From Vulcanimicrobiota bacterium (GTDB lineage Bacteria; Vulcanimicrobiota; Vulcanimicrobiia; Vulcanimicrobiales; Vulcanimicrobiaceae), in assembly GCA_013036105.1 (NCBI GenBank), contig JAAXCX010000010.1, positions 1 to 64,000 on the forward strand: DNA of 64,000 nt. Direction: 5' to 3'. Shown here piece after piece: positions 10,001 through 17,837 of the stretch; within the stretch, counting starts at the first letter, position 1; the number at the start of each line of letters is the position of its first letter. The translations under genes and the position numbers were made by a program. Below the pieces are notes generated by a model that worked only from the letters and a program-made list of their open reading frames with translations, ran no database searches and was not told the origin of the DNA.

Positions 10001-11163
10001 GCGATGTGACCTTCAAGATGTCGCCGTTCTATCGCGATACGCACAACCAAATCGAGACCGTCGTTCTTGCCCCGGGATTCGTCTCGGGCACGAACACCGG
10101 ACACCAGCACACCTATGGGCTCGAACTCCAAATCCAAAAAGGTGATCCGAGCCGCGACGGTTGGTCGGGAGCTCTTTCGTATACTTATACGAAGGCGCTC
10201 GTGCAGTATGGCAATCTTCCCAATGGAACCAACTCGATCGACTACCTAAACAACTACATCACGGCTTGGAACAAGTTGACCTCGGCCGGTGGTGGTGCGG
10301 CTTGCTATGATACGTCGACGACACCCGTCACGGCAATGGCATGTCCGGCGAGCTTCGCCGGGAACCGGACCATTATCCAGAATCCGTATTTCAGCATGTC
10401 GCCCCAGCCGTTGCTCGATCGGATGGGATGGTATCAGCCCTATCCGAATCAGGCGCCCAATGCACCATTCGACCAGGGCAGCTTTCCCGGAGCAAGCGAG
10501 ATCTGGCCGCATGAGGTAACTGCCTGGGTGCAATACAAGAAAGGCCGGTTCGCGATCGCCCCTAACGTAACGATTCAATCGGGCGCCTACTACGGCTCTC
10601 CAACTGACGTTTACGCGATCGATCCGCGGGCCTGCGGCCAGAACGAGGCCGCTGCCACCGACGGCAACGGTGTCCCGATTGCTCCCCCTGCGGCAACCGC
10701 GGGTTACTGCGACTTCCTGACGGCTGGAAATACCTTTGCAACGGACAGCGGTTTCCTTGCGATACCGAATCCGTTCAGCGGTAAATTCGACCAAATGGGG
10801 CAGTACCAGGAACCGTGGCAGGCCAACGTTGGCGCGCTGATCAGATACGACATCTCACCGCGTGTGACGGCAAATCTGACGCTCACCAACATCCTGAACT
10901 ATTGCTGGGGCGGCTCCAGCACGGCGTGGTCGACGGCATTCAAGCCGGGCAGCATCGTGTGCGGATACAGCCAAGGCAATACGTCGTATATCGGACCTGT
11001 CAGCGGACAGCCCGGCTTCGGCGGCGGTTTCTTCTACGGGAGCTCGCCGGCGTCGGCGACCAACGGCAGCCCGACGTATCCGGCCTCGTTCAACTATCCC
11101 TTCGCTCCGTTCTCGGGCGCGCTGCCCTTCCAAGCGTATTTGGAATTGCAGATCAAACTCTAG
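7009..11163 (+). CDS. TonB-dependent receptor with carboxypeptidase-regulatory-like N-terminal domain
   Basis: A 1384-residue outer-membrane receptor with GGAGAGG four to five bases before its ATG. Residues 1-29 are a signal peptide. About 32-110 is a carboxypeptidase regulatory-like beta-sandwich (GGISGTVLDSTTGRAVADATV). About 150-260 is a plug-like region (QVFYIRGSAYSQIGYEFDGVPV). The rest is a long beta-barrel with extended Asn/Gly/Pro-rich and Cys-containing loops, ending in the aromatic strand FQAYLELQIKL. It shares its layout with the minus-strand receptor at 479-3889 but is some 250 residues longer, so the two probably handle different ligands. It is monocistronic: a strong hairpin follows at once and the next gene is on the other strand. 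Confidence 0.92.
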   Translation: MKLRVTLRRGLVAFLITASMLCQGTWALASTTGGISGTVLDSTTGRAVADATVTANSPSESVTATTDGGGNFHFLTLAPDTYTVSATKSGYNSGSQSGVTVFADQTHTLTLTIRPSLTTIANVTARAAGNLVKPGTTADIYSVNAATQQVVSGTGGGFNLNQAYSGIYSQPGVTSYIGSVGWGQVFYIRGSAYSQIGYEFDGVPVNRAFDNYQANSLASLGQQELQVYTGGSPSGASSATLGGFINQVIKTGTYPGFGTLKGGIGAPGFYHALTAEAGGSNPNRTFSYYVGVQGYNQHFPAGSWSNLSNISSNGLNQYGITGTNQIANWLGAVDCDINVGCADSGAASAFEAYQNGPFGPCQATGANAGIPVGYTVASPGKFNGACFGFYPFQTLLSDIFERDNVINLHFAIPHKFDSGRDDLQLLYDNSMQQQLYGDSGADAGSLQNISNLLTPYAGFSTGNSPLPGLCGYENFWGTVFGRIGCAQGNNPLPYMDSLIWAPGTSFGQSASSAVAVPYYFPNTATNRSLNAPCSSANAVSANPAAPSACQANGSKQSGIPNNVKDGFWNDVGIVKAQYTKNIGSNAYARLFGYTFYSDWLINGPVAAGTAYLDGLISGNAYGGEGTADYELTTHTRGAEFQFADQLNSQNLLRLTANYTTASVARWNNGSWESGYSSSRTTVTDWTNGDPNNPICYSRQTNAAAGIQAGFPVNCDYIPANAAAGFGTIRPNGTFPFPATAGFVGPTPVNLATACAPGGTLAGTPGCNSFNAGTSDWKVTVPGGQGTYNTVRPVFSSVSLEDEFKPNDKVDLNLGVRFESYQYQLNNLNNPEFNFWFNAYAQVLCYDPGTGLPQFTPLAPGQPVPPALVQTSTPLGGCGTAPSGQQGLHPTGALPGCVSCGPLKYTAQSPSQFTRNMFSPRIGGTYTLSPDDVLRFSAGKYTQPTETAFEQYADQSGKRAANFDFSRFWGLGFHTPAHDNPVQYSNNYDFSWEHRFHNSDVTFKMSPFYRDTHNQIETVVLAPGFVSGTNTGHQHTYGLELQIQKGDPSRDGWSGALSYTYTKALVQYGNLPNGTNSIDYLNNYITAWNKLTSAGGGAACYDTSTTPVTAMACPASFAGNRTIIQNPYFSMSPQPLLDRMGWYQPYPNQAPNAPFDQGSFPGASEIWPHEVTAWVQYKKGRFAIAPNVTIQSGAYYGSPTDVYAIDPRACGQNEAAATDGNGVPIAPPAATAGYCDFLTAGNTFATDSGFLAIPNPFSGKFDQMGQYQEPWQANVGALIRYDISPRVTANLTLTNILNYCWGGSSTAWSTAFKPGSIVCGYSQGNTSYIGPVSGQPGFGGGFFYGSSPASATNGSPTYPASFNYPFAPFSGALPFQAYLELQIKL

Positions 11164-11182
11164 TTCGGAAGAAGGCTAGTAA

Positions 11183-11220
11183 CGGCAAAGCGCCCCCGCT
11201 GAGGCGGGGGCGCTTTGCCG
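11183..11220. terminator. Strong symmetrical terminator hairpin
   Basis: A 17-bp perfect stem (11183-11199 with 11204-11220) is closed by the loop TGAG. Its arms contain CAAAGCG and CGCTTTG, so a short T stretch is built into the stem on each strand. It lies between the receptor stop at 11163 and the convergent signal peptidase stop at 11251 and could serve both. Confidence 0.8.
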
Positions 11221-11250
11221 CAAAGATCCGTGTAAAAAAGCGCCGAGTCT

Positions 11251-11826
11251 TCATAATCTTAGCAGAAGTTTCCCCAAAATCCGCGAACGTTTTAGCGGTC
11301 CAAAAATGCGTGAGTCATCGCTGTTAGTTCGATTGTCGCCGAGCACAAAATACGTATTTATTGGGATGGTACGTCGCGGATAATCCACCGGGAATTCATT
11401 GTTCTGACTGACAAGCATAGTTGAGCGACCTGGCAGCTGTTCAATCACTCCCTGCCCGATGGCACCGACATCGGGCCCGACATCGGGAAAAAATTCAGAA
11501 GACAGGTGGTATTGAGCTGTGGCGCCGCTGACCCGCAGGACGTTGCGGACAATTGATATCGAGTCTCCAGGAACTGCCACTATTCGTTTTAACCCTAACT
11601 CACCAATTTTGTCGGGCACCCGGAAAAGAACCACATCATTTACGTGCAAAGGTACGGGGAAATCTAGTGATTTTCCCACAAGTACGTGCGTTCCAACGAA
11701 TAGAAACGGCATCATGGACCGCGCCGCAACTCGATAAACGTTGGTCGTGTTAAGCAATATGGATGTAACAACGAAAAGGGCCGCAAGAATCAGCCATGCG
11801 CGGGTTCCCTTTGGTGAGTCTTTCAA
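11251..11826 (-). CDS. lepB: Signal peptidase I (S26 family)
   Basis: A 191-residue membrane protease that removes signal peptides from exported proteins. One N-terminal membrane helix (about 10-26) is followed by the catalytic Ser in ARSMMPF (Ser37, box B), the catalytic Lys in LKRIVAVPGD (Lys80, box D) and the conserved GDNRTNSDDSRIFGP (boxes C/E, from about 163). I prefer the TTG at 11826, which has GAGG seven bases upstream, over an in-frame TTG at 11841. The Phe after SMMP is unusual, because most family members have SMxPTL. It is short, as in Gram-positive-type enzymes. The receptors and lipoproteins nearby give plenty of substrates, but no operon link is visible. Confidence 0.88.
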   Translation of the reverse strand: MKDSPKGTRAWLILAALFVVTSILLNTTNVYRVAARSMMPFLFVGTHVLVGKSLDFPVPLHVNDVVLFRVPDKIGELGLKRIVAVPGDSISIVRNVLRVSGATAQYHLSSEFFPDVGPDVGAIGQGVIEQLPGRSTMLVSQNNEFPVDYPRRTIPINTYFVLGDNRTNSDDSRIFGPLKRSRILGKLLLRL

Positions 11827-11942
11827 CGCGCTACCTCGCAACTACGGTCAGAGTCGTACCATCCGATCTCGACGCGCTGCACTTAAACGCCTACTTGGAA
11901 GGCAGATCAATCTCTAGTCCGGAATAAGACTAGGTCTTCTAT

Positions 11943-12581
11943 TCAGAGCGGGTACTCGTCGTCGAAGTCATCCAGCCCGACGCTTGATTCGCGTAGAACG
12001 AACCCGCCAAGCGAGTCCCGCGATACGCGAACACGGATCTTTTGCGTGGACGGAGCCTTGTACGTAACATCACCGGTGCGCACACGAACCATCTGAAACT
12101 CTCCGGCCGGCACGACAACAACGTATCGCTCGGCAAACGATGAGTGAGGCCTAAGAAGAATGTGAACATTAGGCTCGCCGCCAAGGGCCCCCGCGCGCAG
12201 GCGATAGTAGGTGAATAAAAGGCTTCGGCTAGATCGCTCCAAATCCGCGCGAATCTCGCCCGAGCTGGCGAGTCTTGCGGGTGCGAACCGCTTTCGGGGA
12301 GCTAGGGTTTCGCCGTAAACAGACATCGCTTCAGCCGCTACATCGGCCGTCACGTCTCCGACATTGTCAAAGTGCCTTGTTAAGATAATGAACTGTTTTG
12401 TCCCGGCTACAGTGCTCCTTACGTTGACGTAAGTGTTAACGGCGGGCTGCTGTAGCGCAGGCTTAATGCGTTGTTCGTAAACGAAAATGTAAAGAGCCCA
12501 CATGCCGGCTGCGACAATTGCGATGACCTCGGCGAGATCTCGCACCGCTCGCAAGCGCGAATGATGGCGCGGGTCGCTCAT
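11943..12581 (-). CDS. Membrane-anchored protein of unknown function
   Basis: A 212-residue protein with a charged N-terminus, one membrane helix at about 19-35 (VIAIVAAGMWALYIFVYEQ) and a C-terminal region rich in beta strands (NTYVNVRSTVAGTKQFIILT). The layout suggests a bitopic protein with an extracytoplasmic sandwich domain. No family is recognised. Its ATG overlaps the stop of the regulator upstream by four bases (ATGA), so it is translationally coupled to that regulator and may be its membrane partner or sensor (inference). Confidence 0.7.
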   Translation of the reverse strand: MSDPRHHSRLRAVRDLAEVIAIVAAGMWALYIFVYEQRIKPALQQPAVNTYVNVRSTVAGTKQFIILTRHFDNVGDVTADVAAEAMSVYGETLAPRKRFAPARLASSGEIRADLERSSRSLLFTYYRLRAGALGGEPNVHILLRPHSSFAERYVVVVPAGEFQMVRVRTGDVTYKAPSTQKIRVRVSRDSLGGFVLRESSVGLDDFDDEYPL

Positions 12582-13960
12582 CGCTTCGGCAGTAAGACCG
12601 CCTGAACGAGATCTACAAATCGCTCCTGTTCGCGGATGTCGTCGAAAAGCGGATCAGTCAGAAGGAATGCCACCCATGGATCGCCTTGCGCTATTGCCCC
12701 GCCGAGCGCCTCGTAACAGTTGCCGCTGTTTCTAAGGCCGAGAAAGCACAGCGCTTGCGCATAGCTCGAGCGCTCCCTTAAGGACGAAGTTTCGCTTAGC
12801 CAGTTTGCTAGCTCTTGAGCTCGCTGGCGGTTTCCGCAGTACGACTCGAGCAGGCTCAGTGCTGCAACTGCCGGCTGCTGCACGGGCCACAGGGCGCGCG
12901 GCACGATCGTCAATTCCGGCTGCATGGCGCGAGCCAGCTGGATCCGTGCCTCGTCGAAGTCGCGAAGCATCAGGTGGCACAAGCCCAGATAGAAGCGCCC
13001 GAACATGAGGTTTGGATCGAGCGACAAGACGCCCTTGATGTGTTTGGCCGCAGTTTCATAATCCCGGGCAAAGTATAAGGCGACTCCCAGCTGTAAAGCG
13101 ATTTCGGGACTACCCGGGTACCGGCGCATCGCTTCCATGGCCATGAGGGACGCGCGTTCGTGCTCCCCTCGAGCGCACGCGATTTGAATTTGCAGGAGCG
13201 GCAAGTGCAGCGAGGTCGCGCCAATGGCCGAGGCGGTTTCAAGCCACTTGAACGCGGCGACGCTGTCGTGTGAAAAGAAGAATCGAATGGCGCCTTGGAT
13301 CACCAGCGCTTCCGGGCATTCAGAATTAATCTCGATGGCGCGATTGGCGAATTCGAGCGCACGAATGAAGCTTTCACGCGGATTGCCGTAGAACGAATGA
13401 GCTCGAAACCAATAAGCCTCCGCGAGACCGGCGTACGCCTCGGCTGTGTCGGGACGCGTTTCAATCGCGCGCTCAAAGAAGTCGATCGCCGAAGCGTTCC
13501 CGGACTCAATTCGAAGATCTAGGAAATGACGTCCGCTCCTATAAAGATGCTCAGCCGTATAGCGTTCGACTTCGCCAAAATCGTGCTTGAGGGCCGCGCG
13601 AACGTAGCCCGACGTGCTCTCAACCTCGGGCGCGAAACGAAAGCCTTCGCCGTGCACCGTGACGATATACTGGTGAGGGCGCTCCAGGTCGCCGAGCGCT
13701 TTGCGTGCCAGGAAAATGTGCTGGCTGATATTGTCGTCGCCGACCGCCGAATCTCCCCAGATGTGATGTGCGAGTTCGTCTTTTTTGACGATCGTTGAAG
13801 AATGTTCAACGAAATACTGAATAACATCGAAAACACGCGGAGCCAGGCGGACGATACTCTCACCCATGTACAGCCCGCGATTAATCGGATCGAGTCTGAA
13901 CGCGCCAAAGCGGTAGGTTTCGTGACCGAGGGGGCGATTATCTTGAGTAGACGCAATCAC
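12578..13960 (-). CDS. Winged-helix/TPR transcriptional regulator
   Basis: A 460-residue third member of the local family. Residues 15-112 are the OmpR-type winged helix (YRFGAFRLDPINRGLYMG, ISQHIFLARKALG, YIVTVHGEGFRF). TPR-like repeats follow to the C-terminus (TRPDTAEAYAGLAEAYWF, INSECPEALVIQGAI). No membrane helix is visible; the membrane protein coupled to its 3' end may supply one. The start is a GTG with AGGG five bases upstream. The usual Lys of the TVPKxGY turn is replaced by TVHGEGF, which may alter DNA contacts. Confidence 0.83.
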   Translation of the reverse strand: MIASTQDNRPLGHETYRFGAFRLDPINRGLYMGESIVRLAPRVFDVIQYFVEHSSTIVKKDELAHHIWGDSAVGDDNISQHIFLARKALGDLERPHQYIVTVHGEGFRFAPEVESTSGYVRAALKHDFGEVERYTAEHLYRSGRHFLDLRIESGNASAIDFFERAIETRPDTAEAYAGLAEAYWFRAHSFYGNPRESFIRALEFANRAIEINSECPEALVIQGAIRFFFSHDSVAAFKWLETASAIGATSLHLPLLQIQIACARGEHERASLMAMEAMRRYPGSPEIALQLGVALYFARDYETAAKHIKGVLSLDPNLMFGRFYLGLCHLMLRDFDEARIQLARAMQPELTIVPRALWPVQQPAVAALSLLESYCGNRQRAQELANWLSETSSLRERSSYAQALCFLGLRNSGNCYEALGGAIAQGDPWVAFLLTDPLFDDIREQERFVDLVQAVLLPKR

Positions 13961-14113
13961 GGAAGCCCTGCCTTCAGATTGTTGAATTCTGAAGCTATTA
14001 AACCGTAAAGCTACATCAAATTACCTAAATCAAATGTTCTCAAAACACTGGACCGCGCACAGACGCGGAGTTTGAGTTGAAGAGACTTATTCAAGACCCC
14101 GGGGACTTGACTT

Positions 14114-14203
14114 TGCTATGCTGTGGGGGCACACAAGCAGCCCTTCGGGGATGCAAATGCGCGCTAATAGCGAGAAGGCCGGCGACAAAGCCGGTCTTTT
14201 CGT
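14114..14203 (+). ncRNA. Candidate small RNA of about 75 nt
   Basis: An extended -10 box TGCTATGCT (14114-14122) would start an RNA near 14128. The predicted RNA folds as three hairpins in a row: GCAGCCC-TTCG-GGGATGC (one G.A mismatch, stable UUCG loop), CGCT-AAT-AGCG, and the terminator GGCCGGC-GACAAA-GCCGGTC followed by TTTTCGTT. No -35 box is convincing. No gene lies upstream on this strand and the element ends 10 bases before the convergent stop of the beta-propeller gene. It does not match a riboswitch consensus I know. The alternative is that the last hairpin is only the terminator of the minus-strand neighbour, but its T-run favours the plus strand. The rest of the 253-base gap (13961-14113) shows nothing clear. 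Confidence 0.4.
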
Positions 14204-14213
14204 TGGACACTGT

Positions 14214-15542
14214 CTACCTGATCGCGTATAGAGTCCCATTCGTGTCGCCGATAAAGAGGATGCCGTCGGCGATCGCCGGCGAGGCGACGATGGAGCCCAG
14301 AGTGTAGAGCCGACCCAAGCCCAGAATGGTTCCATCGAGTGTCCCCTCAGTGTAGATCGTACCGTAGTCGAGATTGCCGGCCGCATTGAGGTGCGCACCC
14401 AGATTTTGTCGAGATCCGTCGGTCGAAAACCGCGCCACGATCTGTCCAGTTCGAATGTTGACGCCATACAGCCGTCCATCGAACGATCCGTAGTACGCGA
14501 TGTCGCCGGCGATCGATGGCGAGGAGTACGCAAAGGCGCCATATCCGATGCTAAACCGAACCGCGCCGGTTGCCGCCTCGAGCGAGAAAAACTTCCGCTC
14601 GTCCGACGTCGTGTAATAGACGCCGCCAGCGTAGACCGCCGGTGAGGCAATGACCCAACTTCCGTGTTCGTCGTGCCTCCAGCGCAGTTGACCGGTCTTC
14701 GCGTCGAGCGCGTAGAAGAAGCTGTCTCGACAGCCGAAGTACACCGTGCCGTTTGCGACCGCAGCCGAGCCCGCGATTCCCACCTGGTTGAAAATCTTCC
14801 GATCATCGCCGGTTGCGAACTTCCAAACAACGGCTCCGGTCCGCGAGTCCAAAGCATACAAATAGCGGTCCCAGCTTCCGATGTAGACAATGCCGTCCGC
14901 CACGGCGGGCGAAGCGTGCACGACGTTCCCGGTCGCAAACTTCCACCGCAGCGCGCCGCTTGTCGCGTCGAGGGCGTAGACGTTATGATCGCCACTTCCG
15001 ATATAGACTGTCGAAGCGTAGATCGCCGGCGACGAAAGAAAGACATCGAACGGATCCGGCATGACCTCCTTCTGCGGAATAATGCCGTGGATGCCCGGCG
15101 CGGTAAAGCGCCGCTCGCCGCCGGTTTTGAAGTGCCACTTCTCGAGGCCGCTATGGGCGTCCACCGCGTACACGTTGCCGTCGAGACTCGCGAAGTAGAC
15201 GAGATTGCCCCAAATCGCCGTAGATGAGTTCACCGCACCCTTAGTGGTAAACTTCCAAACCAGCGAACCGTCACCGGTGCGCACGGCATAGACGTTGCCG
15301 TTGCTGCTACCCACGTACACGACGCCGTCGCTCACCAGCGGTGAGGAAACGATCTTGCCCTTCGCGAGAAAGCGCCACTTTACGCTGGTAAGGGTCGGCG
15401 CCGCTGAGGCATAGACGCCGCTATGCGCCGCATCTTCACGAAACATCGCTGCGGCAGCGTAGGAGCCGGATGGCGTCGTCTGTGCCGCGGAAGCCGGCCA
15501 ACCGATTGACGCAACAGCGATCAATCCCCAGAAAACGAGCAT
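14214..15542 (-). CDS. Secreted PQQ-binding-like beta-propeller protein
   Basis: A 442-residue protein. Residues 1-19 are a signal peptide with a probable cut at ASA-AQ. It then carries about seven repeats of the PQQ/quinoprotein propeller type, such as VVYVGSSNGNVYAVRTGDGS followed by LVWKF, each with the typical A-x-D-x-x-x-G-x-x-x-W pattern. The same fold is used by BamB and by quinoprotein dehydrogenases; the dehydrogenase residues are not evident, so a scaffold or binding role in the envelope is more likely. It stands alone and diverges from the AraC gene. Its upstream region carries the 75-bp repeat described at 15574. Confidence 0.85.
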   Translation of the reverse strand: MLVFWGLIAVASIGWPASAAQTTPSGSYAAAAMFREDAAHSGVYASAAPTLTSVKWRFLAKGKIVSSPLVSDGVVYVGSSNGNVYAVRTGDGSLVWKFTTKGAVNSSTAIWGNLVYFASLDGNVYAVDAHSGLEKWHFKTGGERRFTAPGIHGIIPQKEVMPDPFDVFLSSPAIYASTVYIGSGDHNVYALDATSGALRWKFATGNVVHASPAVADGIVYIGSWDRYLYALDSRTGAVVWKFATGDDRKIFNQVGIAGSAAVANGTVYFGCRDSFFYALDAKTGQLRWRHDEHGSWVIASPAVYAGGVYYTTSDERKFFSLEAATGAVRFSIGYGAFAYSSPSIAGDIAYYGSFDGRLYGVNIRTGQIVARFSTDGSRQNLGAHLNAAGNLDYGTIYTEGTLDGTILGLGRLYTLGSIVASPAIADGILFIGDTNGTLYAIR

Positions 15543-15573
15543 GCGCGAGAGTACGCCAGACGCCCGCCGCTAT

Positions 15574-15648
15574 CCAGGCCCGATGCGCATTGCGTTCCAA
15601 GAATGAGCGAATCATTCAAGGCAGATGCAAAGAAAAAGTTGAAAACTA
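15574..15648 (+). repeat. Left copy of a 75-bp inverted repeat containing a palindrome
   Basis: This intergenic stretch matches the reverse complement of 18939-19013 at 65 of 75 positions by hand alignment. Its core is the palindrome GAATGAgcgaaTCATTC (15601-15617), identical in both copies. It lies between the divergent propeller gene and the AraC gene, which fits an operator or shared control region. A TATAAT box at 15654-15659, just past the repeat, is the probable -10 of the AraC gene. Confidence 0.75.
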
Positions 15649-15653
15649 GCGTT

Positions 15654-15659
15654 TATAAT
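15654..15659 (+). promoter_or_regulatory. -10 box of the AraC gene
   Basis: A consensus TATAAT lies 14 bases before the ATG at 15674. No good -35 box exists at 17 bases upstream, which is common for promoters that need an activator. The palindrome at 15601-15617 lies about 37 bases before it, a plausible site for an AraC-type activator. Confidence 0.45.
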
Positions 15660-15673
15660 CAGAGGCAGGTAGC

Positions 15674-16474
15674 TTGATGATTTCAAATGACCCTGTAACG
15701 AACGGTTACCCGATCCGCTTTCTACGATCTGGTGACTTCGTTCTAACCGAAGCTCGCTATGCAGACGGATCGCGTCTGCCCTGGCATGCCCACGGCCACC
15801 CGACCTTTCTCCTTACGCTCGCAGGAGGATTCCGACAGCGCCATCGAGGCGGAACACTGGAGTGTTCTCGCAATCAGGTCTTGTATGAGCCCGCCGATAC
15901 CGCTCACTCTACGACAGTGACCGGGAAGGCCACGCGGATGTTCTTTTTCGAAGTGAGCAAGGAGACCCCGGATTTCTTGTTTCCTTTCGGACACAATCGA
16001 GAAATTCAATTAGAGTCCGGCGATGTGAGCCGACTGCTTTTCTTGCTGCGAAACGAATTGTATTATCCGGATGAAGTCTCAGATTTGGCGATACGAGGAC
16101 TGGCGCTAGAACTTATGGCAGCCGTCGCGCGAACTGAAGCATCGAGCGAGCGCCGGGCGCCGCCCTGGTTCTTGGAAGTCAAAGATGCCATTTCCACCAA
16201 CCTCAACCTCAGTTTGACGGAGATGTCGATAATTGCCGACCGCCACCCCTCCCACGTTGCTCGCGCGTTCCGGCGATGTTGCGGATGCAGCGCCGGCGAG
16301 TATGTCCGCAAGCTCAAGGTCGGGCGCGCAAAAACGCTCATGTTGACAACAAGAACTCCCCTTAAAGAGATCGCAAAACGGCTGGGGTTCTCCGATCAGA
16401 GTCACTTCACGCGCCTCTTTAGGCGATATACTGGAATGTCGCCGGCGCTATTTCGCCAGGCGCGCATTCCGTAG
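15674..16474 (+). CDS. AraC-family transcriptional regulator
   Basis: A 266-residue protein. The N-terminal half is a cupin-like sensing domain (LPWHAHGHPTFLLTLAGGF, then VLYEPADTAHS). Residues about 170-265 form the double helix-turn-helix of the AraC/XylS family (SLTEMSIIADRHPSHVARAF and LKEIAKRLGFSDQSHFTRLF) ending RRYTGMSPALFRQ. The gene begins ATGATG with GAGGCAGG upstream. Two secreted hydrolases follow on the same strand at 18 and 61 bases and are the likely targets. The repeat upstream holds a palindrome that may be its binding site (inference). Confidence 0.9.
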   Translation: MMISNDPVTNGYPIRFLRSGDFVLTEARYADGSRLPWHAHGHPTFLLTLAGGFRQRHRGGTLECSRNQVLYEPADTAHSTTVTGKATRMFFFEVSKETPDFLFPFGHNREIQLESGDVSRLLFLLRNELYYPDEVSDLAIRGLALELMAAVARTEASSERRAPPWFLEVKDAISTNLNLSLTEMSIIADRHPSHVARAFRRCCGCSAGEYVRKLKVGRAKTLMLTTRTPLKEIAKRLGFSDQSHFTRLFRRYTGMSPALFRQARIP

Positions 16475-16492
16475 ACCGATCGATTGAATAAG

Positions 16493-17776
16493 ATGAACAA
16501 AATCATTCGGGTGCTAGCGTGCGTCATCGGCGCATGGCTATGCGCTGTCGCCGCCTCGGCAACCGGAAATGCCCGGCCTTTTTCCCTAATGGATGGCGTG
16601 TACCGTCTCACGCATGGCGTTGCCGTCATTGCTCCAATGTCAGTGCAACGGGTCCCGCGCCGGTTGTATTTGCGCACGGATTCCTACCAACTACGATTTC
16701 TTAGCGATACGAGCGCTCAAAGCTATACGTTTGGCAACACGCTAATCGATAGCACCGATGCCGGCCGGATCACTCTCACCGCTCCCGATCGCATTGCAAT
16801 CGCTAGCGGCCACGTGACGCAAACCGGTCGACGTATCACACTACGCAGCGAACCGGTTCGCTTCAGCAACGGACCTGTAACGTTGTCGGGGACTCTGTTA
16901 AGTCCGATTGCATCGAGGCGCCTTCCCGCGATCGTTCTTATGCACGGATCGGGCCCCGAAACTCGCGACGCAGCCGGTGTAATCCCCTACCTCTTCGCGT
17001 CATTAGGTTACGCCGTATTGCTCTACGATCAGCGGGGCTCCGGCTTGTCAACCGGTGATTTGGACCGTGCCTCCTTCACGGATTTAATGAATGATGGTTT
17101 GGCCGGTCTCAAGTATCTTCGCGGGAGATCGGATGTTAAACAAAATCGGGTAGGCGTCTGGGGACCGAGCCAGGGAGGGATGCTGGCGATACTCATGGCG
17201 GCGACGGATCCGCACGTTGCCTTTGCGATCGATCAGTCCGGGTATTTTACTCCGACATGGCAAGCCGACACATACGAACTTCAAACAGAGTTGCATCTCG
17301 CGAAGTTCGCCGATGCCGATATCGCTCGCGCGACGGCGTTTCAATACCAAAAGTTCAAGGTTGCCCGAACTGGTTTGGGATGGCAAACTCTTGCTCAGAA
17401 AATCGCGAGTATCAAGAGCGCGCCCTGGGCTTCTCATGTATATCTCCCGGACAACCTTGAGAACCTCAGAAGTCGCTGGTTCGGTCACAGCGCGTTCAAC
17501 CCGGTACCCTACGCGCGTAGAATTCGCTGCCCTATTTTGGCCCTGTACGGGTCCTTAGATCGCTCGTCTCCCCTTCCCGCCAGTACCGACAACCTGCGCG
17601 CCGGCCTCGCTATTGCAAAGAACAGGACGTCGACAATAAAAATATTTCCCGGCGTGAATCACGAGATGCTCGATGCGATCACGGGCTACGACGATGAAAT
17701 CCCGCATCTCACACGCTACGATCCTGCCTACCTTAATTTGCTGCAGCAGTGGCTACTTCGACAAGCCACGCGGTAA
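16493..17776 (+). CDS. Secreted alpha/beta hydrolase
   Basis: A 427-residue protein. Signal peptide 1-24 (IIRVLACVIGAWLCAVAASA). A beta-rich N-terminal domain to about residue 135 precedes an alpha/beta hydrolase core with the oxyanion stretch VLMHGSGPETRD, the nucleophile elbow GPSQGG, a late Asp in YGSLDRSSP and the His of GVNHEMLD. Family members of this layout are esterases or peptidases of the prolyl-oligopeptidase/YqiA type; the substrate cannot be told. The ATG at 16493 is preferred to a TTG nine bases upstream. It lies 18 bases after the AraC gene, so it is probably under its control. Confidence 0.85.
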   Translation: MNKIIRVLACVIGAWLCAVAASATGNARPFSLMDGVYRLTHGVAVIAPMSVQRVPRRLYLRTDSYQLRFLSDTSAQSYTFGNTLIDSTDAGRITLTAPDRIAIASGHVTQTGRRITLRSEPVRFSNGPVTLSGTLLSPIASRRLPAIVLMHGSGPETRDAAGVIPYLFASLGYAVLLYDQRGSGLSTGDLDRASFTDLMNDGLAGLKYLRGRSDVKQNRVGVWGPSQGGMLAILMAATDPHVAFAIDQSGYFTPTWQADTYELQTELHLAKFADADIARATAFQYQKFKVARTGLGWQTLAQKIASIKSAPWASHVYLPDNLENLRSRWFGHSAFNPVPYARRIRCPILALYGSLDRSSPLPASTDNLRAGLAIAKNRTSTIKIFPGVNHEMLDAITGYDDEIPHLTRYDPAYLNLLQQWLLRQATR

Positions 17777-17837
17777 AAAACTTCCCATGGATTGGTGGCA
17801 CAATGGGAAGCGCGCTCTCGTTGCCCAACCCTACGAT

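Noticed and set aside
14124-14200. c-di-GMP (GEMM) riboswitch
   Set aside because: A GCAAA and GGGG resemblance exists, but the conserved second stem and tetraloop receptor are missing and no coding gene follows on that strand.
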